The notes under the pieces were generated by a model that was not told the DNA's origin, searched no databases, and was given only the letters and a program-made list of their open reading frames with translations. The position numbers were made by a program, and so were the translations under genes. A DNA stretch of 64,000 nt, taken from the NCBI GenBank assembly GCA_026874595.1, contig CM049317.1, forward strand, positions 26,254,401-26,318,400, written 5' to 3'. Within the stretch, counting starts at the first letter, position 1. Each line of letters begins with the position of its first letter. Of the stretch, positions 39,025 to 51,987 are shown piece after piece. Source of the stretch: Sipunculus nudus. Lineage: Eukaryota; Annelida; Sipuncula; Golfingiida; Sipunculidae.

Positions 39025-39936
39025 GACAATTCAAGACAATGAAATTGTACAGCCCAAATATATTAGTACATCCAGAACACGGGCGCATATATCGAGGTTT
39101 TACATATATAACCTTGGACTTTATCCGTGCCGCATTTGAAAAAAAATGGGGTAAACTCAGACAACATATGTTATAAACAAATTATACATTATGAGAACTG
39201 GTCGTCCTTTAAGTGGATGCATAAAAACCTTTTTCTTTGTCCGGCTAGACGGTATGAACCCGATCGTTATAACTTAATTAAAAAGAGCTTTCACGAATAG
39301 AGTTTACGCCTATGCTAGAAGGGCTAAAAATTATAATTGTTTTCTTTAATTCGGCAGTTTTAAATCTAGAAATCCATGTTTTTATTAATGTAAGTAGGAT
39401 ATGTATGAAAATCAAATATACTTTTTTAATTGAGTTGAACTCATATATCAGTAATGCATAACTTTAAGTTGCCCTAAATATTAAACAGCGTTTAAACTTT
39501 ATGATTACATTTTATCGACATTAAAGGATGGTAATAAACAATGTCATTTCATATTTGATGAAACAGTGTTAATTGATATGATTGATCATATAACTTGAGT
39601 ACTTTTATTGGATATTATGTGAATATTCTACATATTTTAATATCAACCCAGGCCAGCTCAGCAAAGTCTACGTGGCAAGGAATGCTGTGTCAGCACATTC
39701 CAATTGTAAGCTCTGGTGAGATATCTCCTCATGGGGTGATACGTACCCTTTCCCAAATATAGCCAAATATATATACGCTCATGCTGTTTTATGATTCTTA
39801 TTGGCCAATAACTGTTTAATATGTGCATTTTTCTGTAGCCTCATGCTAAGAGACAAACATAAAAAAGTGACGACCATAGGTCGAGCGCTTGCAGGAAAAA
39901 AATAAATTTTGCGAATATGAAAAATAACTGATGAAC

Positions 39937-40930
39937 AGACGGACATACTGATACACTGACACATCAGAGATGACAGTTGACCAATCCAATTTATGGTGAA
40001 AGGAGAGAGGAGCAAAACAAGATATAGTTTATGTAGGTAAGGTTTATCGTTTATAAGAATGGTTTATAAGAATGATATGTTGTAGTGTTTCCAGTGCAGC
40101 GTCCCCTAGCAGCTATTTTCCGAGAATGAAAAATCCTTTTTCTAGATATTAGTTTGAGACATAAGATGTACCAGTTTCAAAAGGATCCCTACAAAACTGT
40201 GGCCTGTAGTATGCCAATTGTAAGACGCAAGTACCAGCAAGCAGGCGAAATTAAGAACAACTGACAAGGGACAGACATACTGACAAAGTGACACATCTTA
40301 ATTAACAAATGACTAGATAAGCTTATGGAAAAAGGTGAAGAGAAACAGTATAAAGAATAGTTTATGTATATAAGGTTTAAAATTTTGGAGATATGTCCGA
40401 AAATGATATGTTGTAATGTTTCGAGTACAGCACCCCCTAGTGGCTATTTTCCGAAAATAAAAAAATCTCTTTCGAGATACAAATATTTGACATAAGATGT
40501 ACCAGTTTCAAAAGGATTTATGCAAACATGTGGCCTGTAGATCACTATATGTAAGATGCAAGTACCAGCAAGCCGACGAAATTGAGGACAACTGACAAAC
40601 TGACATTCTTACACTGACAACATGATACAAGATTGAGACCAGTCGAGTAAATCAAAATATGGATAAGACACAGAGAAAGAAATTGAGCCTTAGATTGTAA
40701 AGATATAATACTAATATTGACACACGTATGACGAATATAACATGTTGACCTTTATGATAACATTGACCTTAACCTTTGTTCTATATTCACTGAAAACCAT
40801 AGGCTCCGAGGACTTTTAATTATCAAGCAACTGTGAAAGTTTGAAAGCGATTCTTGCAAAATTGTGGCCTGTAGAGTGTTGACAAACAGACAGAGAGACG
40901 AACGGACAAACAGACAGAGAGTCATACGTG
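39937..40930. repeat. Tandem repeat of about 330 bp with CTCF-like motifs
   Basis: Successive starts gacatactgatacactgac (about 39940), gacatactgacaaagtgac (about 40273) and gacattcttacactgac (about 40601) are 328-333 bp apart; a partial unit lies at 40840-40930. Shared blocks include taagatgtaccagtttcaaa and gtggcctgtag. On minus, each full unit has a ccactagggggtgc-like site (40430-40446) or a diverged form (40096-40113). Confidence 0.82.
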
Positions 40931-41424
40931 ACTGACCAACATGCTTGCCGAAATCGAAGATTCCGGCCAGCAATTAATAAACGCAGACAATCATATAAAC
41001 CCCGGTTTAATTTAGATTGATTTAAATGAGATAATCCCTGTTTAATCATCGTATCAGATATAAAGATAAATAATTAACCCAAGGACGCAAATAAACACAT
41101 GGCTCTCTGGCTCTAAGCTACTTCCCCCCTTTTTCAACCAAAACAAAAGTAAGCCAAATAGCATCTATAATGACAAACATGACAGTAACTACAAAATTAT
41201 TGTTATATGAAGAAAAATAGCATTAATGTCTAATAATAAGAAATGGAAAATGACACATTCGTTTCTTGTTTTTTGTTTTGTTTTTGTTTGTTATATAAAT
41301 CGACTAGCGGACGATCTCCAGACCCAACATTAAGCGACAGGGGCCGAGCGATCAGGAAATGACACAACAGTCCTCAAAACAATAGTTTACCTTTTATTTA
41401 ATATGATAAACATGGTATTATGTT

Positions 41425-41665
41425 GGTTCCCGGATAGTTCACCTTGTATAATATAAATGGATATCCAATGGCGTATTTGTCCCCTAATTGTTCACCATTT
41501 ATGTGATATAGTCTCCTGGGAGTATGGTGGTCCCCTGATAGTTAATCCTATATGATATATGGTCTCCTGATGGTGTGGTGGTCCACTAATAGTTAATCTA
41601 CATGGTATATGGTCCCCCGATAGTTCTTCTGGTCTCCCGATGGTAAACGTGTTGTATATTATTAG
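41425..41665. repeat. 51-bp minisatellite
   Basis: ggtcccctgatagtta-like units start at about 41479, 41529 and 41580 with diverged copies on both sides, including an inner ggtctcctgatggt subunit. Because 51 is a multiple of three, one minus frame reads as a 17-residue peptide repeat (TI.GPP..QETI). Isolated related pieces recur at 41790, 41840 and 41975-42010. Confidence 0.75.
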
Positions 41666-42018
41666 TTTAGATAATTTTACCAAGAACACAAACTTAGGGT
41701 TACATCCTGGATTCGATTAATTGTCCATATGAAAACTAAAATAAACTCTGGGACGTAATATGAAAAACGACTATATGGGGACAGGGATCGGTCTCCTGAA
41801 GGTTGCAATTTTATGTAAAAAAGCACGATGACTATCGGGGGACCGAAAAAATATACAACACTTACGTAAATAATAAATTGAGAAAAATTAAAACAAGAAT
41901 AATACTTTTATGTATAATTAATTGATAATGGAGCAATTTGCAATTACTTTCAACTGAAAATAATGAAATTGATCGGGTCCCCTGATAGTTGTGGTCCCCC
42001 TATGGTTGCATTTATAAG

Positions 42019-42076
<58 letters not shown>
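42019..42076. repeat. (TA)n microsatellite
   Basis: TA tract with one phase break (taata). Confidence 0.97.
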
Positions 42077-42078
<2 letters not shown>

Positions 42079-42645
42079 TACATTTCTTCAATTCCATCGA
42101 TAACAAGATACAAAAAACTAGCAACACAGGCAAATCTGGATTCAACAACCCCTCCATTCAAACAGGAGGGATGGGGAAGAATAGACATGACTTGAACCAC
42201 TTGGTCGGCAGATATGGATTTGAACAGCATAGATAATCGCTTAGCAGTTCTAACAGCACTGGTCATGAACACAACAGCAACAGACTCGGCCTATGAAGCA
42301 GCACTCTACTCAATCAGCTCAACAACAAACAGGGTGGCAACACTGGATTTAAACAACACATAGAAGGCTAATCAGGTATATACCCCTGTACCAGCTCTTG
42401 CTTTAAATTAGTTGACCGTACGCGATCGGCGGAACAATTTGCAGCCAGGTACTTCTACTGAATAAAAAGAAGAAGAAACCCTTTCATATACTCGTTGACT
42501 TTGGGGAAAGGTAAGAGGAAACTCGCTTGTTCCTAGCTGGTTCGTAAATAGCTTTACATTCTGAGGTAATTCACATTTTGCGTGCATCGCTAATATAGTT
42601 AAGCCGAGCCCAAAAATGCTGCCCGCTCTACAATCACAGACTATA
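42077..42645. other. CAACA-rich segment beside the pogo-like element
   Basis: 42100-42370 repeats aacaacac/caacag-type words and loosely repeated ggatt(c/t)(a/g)aacaac units (about 42130, 42210, 42345), hinting at a degenerate tandem repeat with a period of 80-130 bp. No protein recognised. Confidence 0.4.
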
Positions 42646-42647
42646 TA

Positions 42648-43307
42648 CAGTGAACTCCCGAAGGACAACATCCCCGTTAACACGACCACCACCGCTAACA
42701 CGACCACTTTTCTTGGTCCCAGAACTGTCTAATATAAATTATAATATAAACAACTTTGGTAACACGACCGCGACCTTCAGATGAGCCCCCGTATCCTGAC
42801 CACACGCCTGTGGCGACCGTGGCCCGTTCAGTAGATGACACGCTCATCGCCCAGCTGGGACTTAGATAATAGCCCGTAATTACGTATCACGACCACTGGC
42901 CGGTGGCGACCGTGGCAAGTCGAGCAGTGGCGAGCGCATCGCCCAGCTTGGATTAGATAATAGCTCGTAATTACGTATTACGACCACTGGCCGGTGGCGA
43001 CTGTGGCAAGTTGAGCAGGTGAGCGCGCATCGGCCAGCTTGGCCCGTGATTAATTAGCCGGGCACGTGGGAAAGCCCACTTTCATCTGCCCAGCCATAGA
43101 TAGGCTTGTTTATAATGCCGCCCAACCTGTTAGCCAAAATATACGCATCAATAGATATTGTACTCCATGTTACATTGTTTAAGTATGGCTGTAAGTTTAG
43201 AATTTAACATACTGATCAAAATAGCGAACATAACGGACACCACACGCTTACATTCAGGTGAGTAAAGTAAGACTATGACAAATCACAGTTCAATGATCAA
43301 GCAGGAA

Positions 43308-43385
<78 letters not shown>

Positions 43386-43717
43386 CACTTAGAATTTGAT
43401 GTGTTCATTCTGTTCTTGAGTGTAGATTGTACATTTTATACATTGCCCTTTGATTCGTAGTATGGCTTAGTCAATCTATTTGTTTCATTTGTGTGTTTAT
43501 TTCAATGTGAAAAAAATGTTGAATCATATTCATGTTTGTTATTTATTTTTATTTATATTTTATATTAAACAGGGAGTACATTTACTTGTAATACCCATAT
43601 TATTGCCTGCGTTAATATTTGCAGACTAATGTACTAGCATTCCGCTAACGAGACCACCCCGCTAACACGACCACTTTGCTTGGTCCCGCAGGTGGTCGTG
43701 TTAGCGGGGTTTTACTG
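42648..43717. mobile_element. Non-autonomous pogo-like element with internal 92-bp repeats
   Basis: The left end reads cagtgaactcccg and continues gttaacacgaccacc; the right end, reverse-complemented, reads cagtaaaaccccgc and continues taacacgaccacc. TA flanks both ends (42646-42647 and 43718-43719). The interior has three copies of a unit of about 92 bp starting at 42791, 42884 and 42975 (core ggcgaccgtggc ... taattacgtat) and a long (TA)n at 43310-43384. The right end also folds on itself (gctaacacgaccac/gtggtcgtgttagc). No transposase was recognised. Confidence 0.75.
43310..43384. repeat. (TA)n microsatellite within the pogo-like element
   Basis: About 75 bp of TA inside the element 42648-43717. 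Confidence 0.97.
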
Positions 43718-43728
43718 TATTCAAATAC

Positions 43729-43746
43729 ATACACACATACACACAT

Positions 43747-43797
<51 letters not shown>

Positions 43798-43799
43798 TA
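43729..43799. repeat. (CA)n/(TA)n microsatellite next to the pogo-like element
   Basis: acacatacac units grading into TA immediately right of the element. Confidence 0.95.
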
Positions 43800-45351
43800 G
43801 ATCGTCCAGACTAAATTGTTCATAATTCAAATAGTTCATTTTTTCTCGGCAAATTACTTTTTATACTCGCCGCGACCAACCGACACATTGCTCCATCTAG
43901 CTTTTCAAACACTTAACGGCCTCATGCGATGTGTGGTACAGTATTCTAAACCGGCTGTGAAAACTTCAATAAATGGATCTGGTTGCTCTCAGTGACACTA
44001 CATGGGCTAATGCAAGTACACGCACTCCCACCTGAAAGTATATATATCCACTTTAATAGCACACATTGAATGCTTAATGGGAGGACAGACACGTTAAGGT
44101 AGATGGGACTTTTCTTGAACATCACAGGAACAAGACACTGCGACAAACACTACAACGCATGACAGGATATGTTAGAGAAGAAGGTAGGTGTCCTCCTGCC
44201 AGAAAGACTTATTATACCGATTAAAAACGCCTGTTCCAGATATCATGATTTGTATATTCTCCTCTTTTAATGTGGCACTCCCATGGTGATGGCTGGTTCC
44301 CGCTCTCCTAAATGTATTGCTGATGTGCAAGGTATACCTTCAGCTTTAGTCAGCAAACAAACTCAACATTCCTCGAAATGTTCAAATAATATAAAACTGT
44401 AAGGAACAATGCAAAAAAAAAGTCGATTGGTCTTGGAACCACCTTAGTGCTACTTCGATTCCAAACAAATTCTGTCTTGGAGGTTAATATCAAGGTATTT
44501 TGGAAATCAGAAAATGATGACTTCCAGAAAAAAAACAGCATTAAACCTCAAACGCTGACCTCCTTTAAATATTGTTCACTTTTATTATCATAATTCATGC
44601 AACAAACTGACATCCATAGAAAGTTATATCCAATACACTCTTGTACAGTGAGTCTTTGAATAGCAATTAATGTATTATGTGCGATCAGGACACCCTGTCA
44701 GCAAATATGTTCGACATTGTATATTTATATGTGTGTGCCTGTTTTTTTATATGTGGGTGTGTACGTGTGTATTTCAAAACTGGAAAGATTGTAGTACACT
44801 TTCGGTTTCATAAAGGTGAATATTTAATATTACGTGTGAATTTAAAGAGTAAAATACGGTATATCTTAAAAAAAGTCTCTTTTCAATCACTGTTAAAATA
44901 TCATAGTCATAAAATATCATAAAAAATCATCATCAAAAATAAAACACTCCAACTCATGCAGATATAAATTTTGCAATATGTGAATAATCGTTCTGGCAAA
45001 AGCGATGTGCCCAGCGGTCCCTTGATAGCCTTGTTTGTGGAATATTTTTCGATATAGCTTGAACAAGAACGCTAAGAATACCAAAACAGTTTAACTTGTT
45101 TACGAGGAGCTGTCACATACAAAATGATTTTTTTTTGTTCTATAACATCCAAACATTAATACAGTATAGATATTGGATATACAGCTGTTACAATGAGGGT
45201 ATATTCTAATTACTGTTGGTTACACTTTGACTTGCAATTTCCATAACTATTATATCATATGGTAAAAATAAACTGGTAGTCTGTTTAATATACATGCTAT
45301 ATATGTAATTAATCCAACATTCAGACATTTGGAAGATTTAGTCTGGGCACA
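43800..45351. other. Region upstream of gene E
   Basis: 43860-44160 has a more balanced base composition and may be another transposon relic; the rest is AT-rich. Frames at 43946-44146 and 44677-44922 show no motifs. Confidence 0.45.
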
Positions 45352-46422
45352 ATGTTGAAAACTGTACTTGTGTTACTCGAGTTGATTGTACTGAAGTCAA
45401 ATGGTAGTCAAGAAAAAGGTAAAGATTGAAATTGCTAGATGTTAAATATAATATGTGGATATAGTTAGTTATGAGACCCTTTAAGTAAGTTCATACAACC
45501 CCGTTGATTCTTCATATCTCTAACAGATGTGAATCAGATCACGAGGCAGAAAGCAAGAGCTATGCATTGTTATAATTCGATGTTTACAAATGGCTGTTTC
45601 CGAAAGGTTGCTGTAGCTGGGGCCTGCCTTATGCCTCCAAACGAACCGGCAGACTGCGGATCAGGTAATGTTTCAGGTGTTATAAATATATTTCGTGTTG
45701 CTTTTGTTTTGCTGGGTCAACTATATATGTTTTCTATAAAAACGCACATCGAATTATGAAATTGCGTCGACCATGATAAAATGTAATGAAACGAAAAGAA
45801 GCATTTTCATCTTAAGTTAAATAAATGTTGGGGAAGAATTTTTTTTCTAAGTTAAAGGAGCTTAAATATCAGACAAGGCAAATGCTGCTGAAAAAAAGGT
45901 CAGACCCAACTCTCACAAACGTATGCCTACAGTTGAAGAGTCATAATTTTTAGAGGAGTTTAATTATGTAGATATTTAATTTATAGCAGAAGACGACTGC
46001 GTGCTATTACACTGTACACATCAATTAACGGAATTTTTTTTCACCTTTCACGTTTGATCTAAGCTTACTTCATTAATTTTAGTGAAAGATGTTGCCTACT
46101 TTCGAAGAGATTTTCAAGCCGGATGCACTGATGCTGTGAGCAAAAGTCGCCGGCCAACAATATATGGTAATGTAGCCATCCAGTCGTGGGATTACCAGTG
46201 CGGGGGTTCTCCTACAGCACCGCTGGAATCCGGAAAGTAAGAATGATGGTTATGGATACATTTTTATACTGAACGCGCATTTCTATTTCACGAAATGCCT
46301 TTTCATACAGATATCCTAAATGTTCAATTTTGTTTCTTTTTAGAGGGATGCTGATCTGGCTGAAAGAGGCAAAGACAAACACATGGAAATTTGTGTATGA
46401 TGTTTGGAACAAATATTATTAG
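45352..46422 (+). CDS. Gene E: secreted six-cysteine DUF4440/SnoaL-like protein (4 exons)
   Basis: The clearest gene in the window. Exons: 45352-45418 (signal peptide MLKTVLVLLELIVLKSNG), 45527-45664, 46083-46236 and 46344-46422 (TAG). Lengths 67, 138, 154, 79; phases 1, 1, 2; all introns GT-AG; product 145 residues. Cysteines at 37, 46, 56, 66, 83, 108. Motifs: CLMPPNEPADCG in exon 2, QAGCTDAV, IYGNVAIQSWDYQCG and APLESGK in exon 3, NTWKFVYDVWNKYY at the C-terminus. AATAAA lies at 46435, 13 nt after the stop. A (y)TATATA-type box lies about 50 nt upstream of the ATG (near 45298), too close to call with certainty. The MPPNEP...G and W-K...D-x-W-N signatures resemble DUF4440/SnoaL-like NTF2-fold proteins; enzymatic activity cannot be inferred. 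Confidence 0.85.
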
Positions 46423-46444
46423 ACATATCCTGATAATAAAGTTG

Positions 46445-48363
46445 TTCAGTACGAATATATTTATACAGTCATAACATTGGCAATATTCGGGTTTGCTATA
46501 ATTAAATATATTGAATAGTCCTGCACGTTATACATGGCTTATTTGAAAAAAAAAAAATACCTGGAAAACATATTGGAGTTTTCCAACGATATTTTCTGAG
46601 AAACTGGAAAAGCCAGTAGGGAGAATGAATTTTTAAAGATTAAAAAAGATGAATCCTATCAAATTGGTCTGAATGAATTCATTAGCACAAAATCTGTGGC
46701 ACACAATTTATAAATATTATAATTGTCAAATATATGGCCTATACTATACTTTACATGTTATGCTTTTAATTTTAATATGAACCACGAGGTACTGTGTGTT
46801 CTAAGGAAAATATATTTGTTATACGTAGGGGGAAATTAATACCAATAAGGGGTAATCAAATGTGAGATGAAATCTTTATAAGCGTTAGAGCGTCCAGGCG
46901 TTTAAGAGACAGACCAAATACTTCATAATAACTTAATCTGTCATTAACTTTTCCTCTTAAAACATAGAACAGTCGAATTATGTTTTATTCTTTTAGATGA
47001 AAAAGCATAATTTCTCTGTTCAAATATTAACTTCAATATAATTTGTTGCGGCAGGTCCCATTACAGATACCATCAATATGTCCAAATGTAGATTTACCTA
47101 CAATAGCTCGTTGCATAATGTTTGAAATTTGTTCTTTCTTTGCTGAAGGCCTTCTGCACAAGTACATATTTGCTCAAAGTAATGTCGTTTTATGGACAAG
47201 GATATTTAAGTTTACCAGTGTTTATATTGTATTCCTCTTTGTCTTTCTGAAGACAACTACGGATCTAATCTGTAAAAACGAAAATAAATAAATTTAAAAC
47301 TGTAAGCAAAAACATTACTTGCAGAGAAGGAAGGATTTTTATTGACTGAATTATTAACAGATGTAATTATGTAATGTAAACAACACAAAACAATGGACTT
47401 TACTGAACGAAAAGAAAATGTGAAGCACCAGCTATTTCCACGGTGGCACACTGAAGACAAATACATCACCATTGTCACTGGATTCTGGGGTTGCGACGAC
47501 TGTATGTAAGGAATGACTGACATTTTGCGTTTAATATATATCTACGATCTCCTTTTTTTTTAAATTATCTTTCCCTGCTTATATAGTTTGTCTATCCTTT
47601 TTGTATATATGTCATAAGTAAAAGCGTGTTTAAGGCAATTTCTACGGAGTGTGTTTTCCGGTTTCAAAGGCCAAGCTTGGAACTTGATAACATAGAAGGA
47701 TACCTTTTAGTTTGTACCAACCTTGCAAGGAAGAACTTCTGAATGTTGAGGGACCTAAAAAATAAAGCATTAGTTCTCTCAAGGGCAAGTCATATTTCTT
47801 CCGATCTTACTTTTACTGAGTAAACTGTGGACTTTATGTGGAATAATACCCAGTTAAAGAGTCAGAGACTTTACTAGTCCAAGATAAGATTCGGACCTCC
47901 GTTAATGGGGACTTGCATAAAAAAAAATATGCAAGATATTGCACGCTTATTTAAATTAGCACCTACAGCTAGAACCCAGAATTTAAAATCGAAGTATTAG
48001 ACAACCTCTTTATGACATTTTAGCCTGCCCTAGTTGTGTGTCCTGTCTAAATGTTGTACCATATATGAATGCTTATAAATAAGATAATGTATATTATTTT
48101 ACATCCTTCAGGACAAGATGCATATTTTCAATGGGTTAGAATCAAACTCAATACTATGACTAGTATATCCCACTCTATGTACGTAGGATTCTCTCGCTGT
48201 GATTCCATAAATCAATAAAAATTTATGGTATATCTATCGGTTGCGCAAATGTGATAAATCATAGGAAATATCACTTTAGCAACTTTTTAAAAATGCTGAC
48301 TGGGAATAAGGCCATATGTTCAACTTATAAACAGAGAAAAGAAAAGACTATTCAGCAAGAATC
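46445..48363. other. Intergenic stretch right of gene E
   Basis: AT-rich non-coding sequence; frames 47043-47291 and 47257-47523 overlap on opposite strands and show no motifs. Confidence 0.55.
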
Positions 48364-48424
48364 ATGAATCATCCATTATGCATATTGTGTCTAAGAATCT
48401 TTTTTTTTGTTTTTATTCGCGACA

Positions 48425-48590
48425 AATGTGAGTCAGATAATTGCAAAGAACAAATCATTGTAAAAAGTGTAGCAATTCCAGTAATCTCAAAAACTGCTGT
48501 CTTCGGCTTGTTGTATCCGCCGCTTATGCTGTGCCTCCACCTGAACCGATGGACTACGTTACAAATAAGAGCTTATCATAATCCATGTGA
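48425..48590 (+). pseudogene. Degenerate exon 2 of the six-cysteine family
   Basis: In one frame CIRRL and, after a frameshift, YAVPPPEPMDY resemble the exon 2 core (CVRRLFVAGACNMPDTEPADC). The final cysteine is replaced by tyrosine. An ATG-initiated hydrophobic stretch (48364-48410) just upstream may be a signal-peptide remnant, but no donor or acceptor separates it. Weak homology only. Confidence 0.42.
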
Positions 48591-49393
48591 TGCCCTCATG
48601 TAAGTGATATATTGTGATATATTGTAAGTGATCTAGGGAGATATTATGTTTTTTTCTTTAACCTTTATACACACCGAGACCTTTGGTTTATCTTTAAATA
48701 AGGAACCATGAATAACATAGACACATCGCGTATAAAATAATGCCCAATTTATCTTGCCACTTAATCATAATTCAATGTAATGTGGATTAAGATTAAAATA
48801 AAATTTATGTTTGAACCTGATGTTTCAATAATAAAAGTTACTGACGCAAAATATTTTTATGATTAAATTAAAAAAGAAAAAAAATAATATTAAATATGAA
48901 GCTTTTTGAACACTTAGTTGGCTTGAAGCAGTCTGTCAATATATTTAATTAAATCTACACTTAGTATGTATGGATGCTCATAGGTTTTCTGTCAAATTCT
49001 TATACTACAAAATGAACTTTGGTTTACGTTTCGTGTTCGGAAGTGGACTTGTGACTGAATGCAAAGGAACTCCTTAAATTTAGTCTAAAAGAGACCAAGA
49101 TCATATAATGTGAAGGGAAAATCACAAGATATATGCAGCTATGTATTAAATCTAATGCTCTACTCCAGACCCAATATCGCCTTTATCGTATATTCGGTCT
49201 GCTGATTATGGAAGAGATACATGAAGTGGTATTTCTATTTAAATAAGTATTGTTGCTTATGTTCACACGCAAATTCGCGTGTTGCGGTAATTGCCTATAA
49301 TAGTTAATTGTTAACTAATCAATGTCGCATTTTACGCCTTTTCATAGGTGAATGGGTGCCTCATTCTGAATCAAATAATACATTCTGAACAAA

Positions 49394-50682
49394 ATGCAAA
49401 TTTCCGTCCATCGTGTCCTACCTACTATCTTGCTTCTGATGATGAAAGGATATAGTTTTACAGGTGAATCATATTTCTCATGAGTGCCAGGCAACATAAG
49501 ATAATTTTCAAAATACATCAATGATATTATAAGATAAACAAATTATAAAACTTCTTTCAGATGAGAAACAGATCATATCGCGGTACAAAGAAGGGGACAT
49601 TTGTTTCCATTCCAGGCATTTCATTTGGATTGGGCTGGTATTCTGATGAATTCTGGACTTCTGGAAAATATGTTGAGAATAAAATTTAAACTTAAAATGC
49701 TTTAAACGAAAACTAATTTAAACGACAACATTTTATTTTATTCCAAACTGTAAAAGGAATGGAAATAGAAACAAGTGTATTCTGTCCCAGTCTCGAGGAA
49801 TACTCATTTCTCGGTATTAACTCTTTGTTTACTTTTGTAAGATCATTTCAGTCGAATTCAAGTAACACATCTTATTGCACACATCAAAGTTTTACTCTGC
49901 CCATAAATATGATGTATACCCTAATTATAAACAAACATTCACTTATTCAATTACTTAAAGTAGCTTTTTATTTACTAAATATTGTTTACTTTCAATGCTG
50001 AAATACGTTGAATGACAAAAATTACAATTAAAGTCCATTTGGCTCATCAAATTAATGAATAGAACCAAAACATTAGGGTTTTAAAATTATGTGCATTTTA
50101 TATTTTTAACTTTCATTTTAAAAATTGGAGGAAAAAAATTAAAATAGAGTTATATCATTTATTTTAATGGGTAAACCATATAAAATTAGCTACAGTGGTA
50201 GTTCTGATTGAATTTAGCAGTAATAATTTCTCCACATAACAATTTGGTAGAGTAAAATTTTGCCATTAATCCATATAAGTTTTTACCAAAGGATGTTTAT
50301 AAAACGGTCGATTTCAAGCCTTTTTGACACTTTTCCAGAGGGGTTATGTTTTGAAATATGGGCTTCATGAATAACCTTATCAGTAAATGGTATCAAACCT
50401 AATAATGACGATTGGTGCAGCAAACTCGAAGTTTATGGCCTGTTTTGGAAATGGTCCCAGGACTAAAATTCATACTTAATAGTTCATATGGAACATACGA
50501 TTTGTTGATTGTTTTACTAAAAAAATAAAATGTTTAATTGCTGGACCATACCAACAGAAATTTTACCGATGCACGGATAGTGTGCAAAAAATGATAATCC
50601 AGAATATATATGAATATGATGCCATCCAAGTATTATAGTTCCACTGCGGAGGATCAGATCAAACTTATTATGAAGCGGGAAA
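49394..50682 (+). pseudogene. Three-exon pseudogene of the six-cysteine family
   Basis: Exon 1 (49394-49463) is a good signal peptide, MQISVHRVLPTILLLMM, with donor g|gtgaat. Exon 2 starts at 49561 after tttcag with DEKQIISRYKE, almost identical to gene D, then diverges, loses the MPPNEP region and hits TGA at 49644. An exon 3 remnant (about 50550-50682) contains RCTDS, an in-frame TAG, FHCGG and EAGK before a good donor (gtaagtat). No exon 4 was found. Broken, but exon order and phases are those of the family. Confidence 0.7.
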
Positions 50683-51295
50683 GTAAGTATATTTCCAAAC
50701 GTTCTGTATCCAATCATACAGGTTAACATAAACATATATTAAAATATACTTAAAGTATCTTACCTCATACATATTGTTCCGTTATATCTCGGCACGAAGT
50801 GATACTTACTTTACAAGGGAACAGGGACATCAGCAAAGATGAATCATGTTTTTATTTACCGATATATTTGGATACAGTATTCACTGACATTGTGAATATT
50901 ATATTGATAAGTTACTTTCTCGCATGCAAACATTATATTGCAAAACAATAATGTTACCAATATACTGAAAGGGACTCCAAGCCCCTTATTAACCTTCAAC
51001 ATATTAAATCATTAACATCACCAAATCTTGTAAACTTTAATATGCATTTTTATTTTTTTAATAATTATTTTCCTTTCGAATAAACTAAATATAGAATAAA
51101 TTTGCTCTTGTGATAATTCAAATACTTTCAAGTTGACTATTGTGTGGCATTATTAAATACACCAACATCGCCAAGTTATCGGTATAAAGGCTTATAAATT
51201 ACCCAAGGTGTAACTATCCCTTTCACACGTGAGCATTACAAATTATTGCACGTGTTTGCTTGCAAGTCTGCACTGTACGAACCAATGTAATGCTG

Positions 51296-51298
<3 letters not shown>

Positions 51299-51370
<72 letters not shown>
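51299..51370. repeat. (TA)n microsatellite
   Basis: About 72 bp TA tract; a (GT)n tract follows at 51526-51545. Confidence 0.97.
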
Positions 51371-51371
<1 letters not shown>

Positions 51372-51904
51372 TAGAAATAGCAAATTGTTTAGTGGTTAAT
51401 TCCCATGTTTGCCAGAAATATGACTAAGCCATGGTGCTAATACATTTATATAATTGACTGGGTATCAATTCGCCAATAATTGCGATACTGCATTGGACAA
51501 AATGATGATATGCTGCTTATATGTATGTGTGTGTGTGTGTGTGTGAAAAATATCAAAATGCTTGCTTGTTTTTTGCGATGGTTGTCAGTAATGTGAATAG
51601 ACACAAGTGTTAATACATGATACATATTCAAAATCAGTGAAGAACTAAACTTATTCTAAGGCTGAACTTTTCCTGAACTTGCAAATAAAGAATTTAAGAT
51701 AGGTTTTGTTATTTGTTTAACTGAAGCGTTAAATTATAAGATTTCTCACTATCTGCTCTCCCTTTCAAAACGGAAATATATTTATTGCATTTAGTATAAC
51801 TTCTATCTTAACTATTTAAGATTGCCTGAATATGATAATGTTTGCTCAAGCGTTGGTAAATATGGTCTGGTACAGACTGTATCACACCTAATGTGATGCA
51901 TGTC

Positions 51905-51985
<81 letters not shown>
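51905..51985. repeat. (TA)n microsatellite
   Basis: About 80 bp TA tract with one early interruption. Boundaries with the following segment (to about 52140) are sharp. Confidence 0.97.
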
Positions 51986-51987
<2 letters not shown>

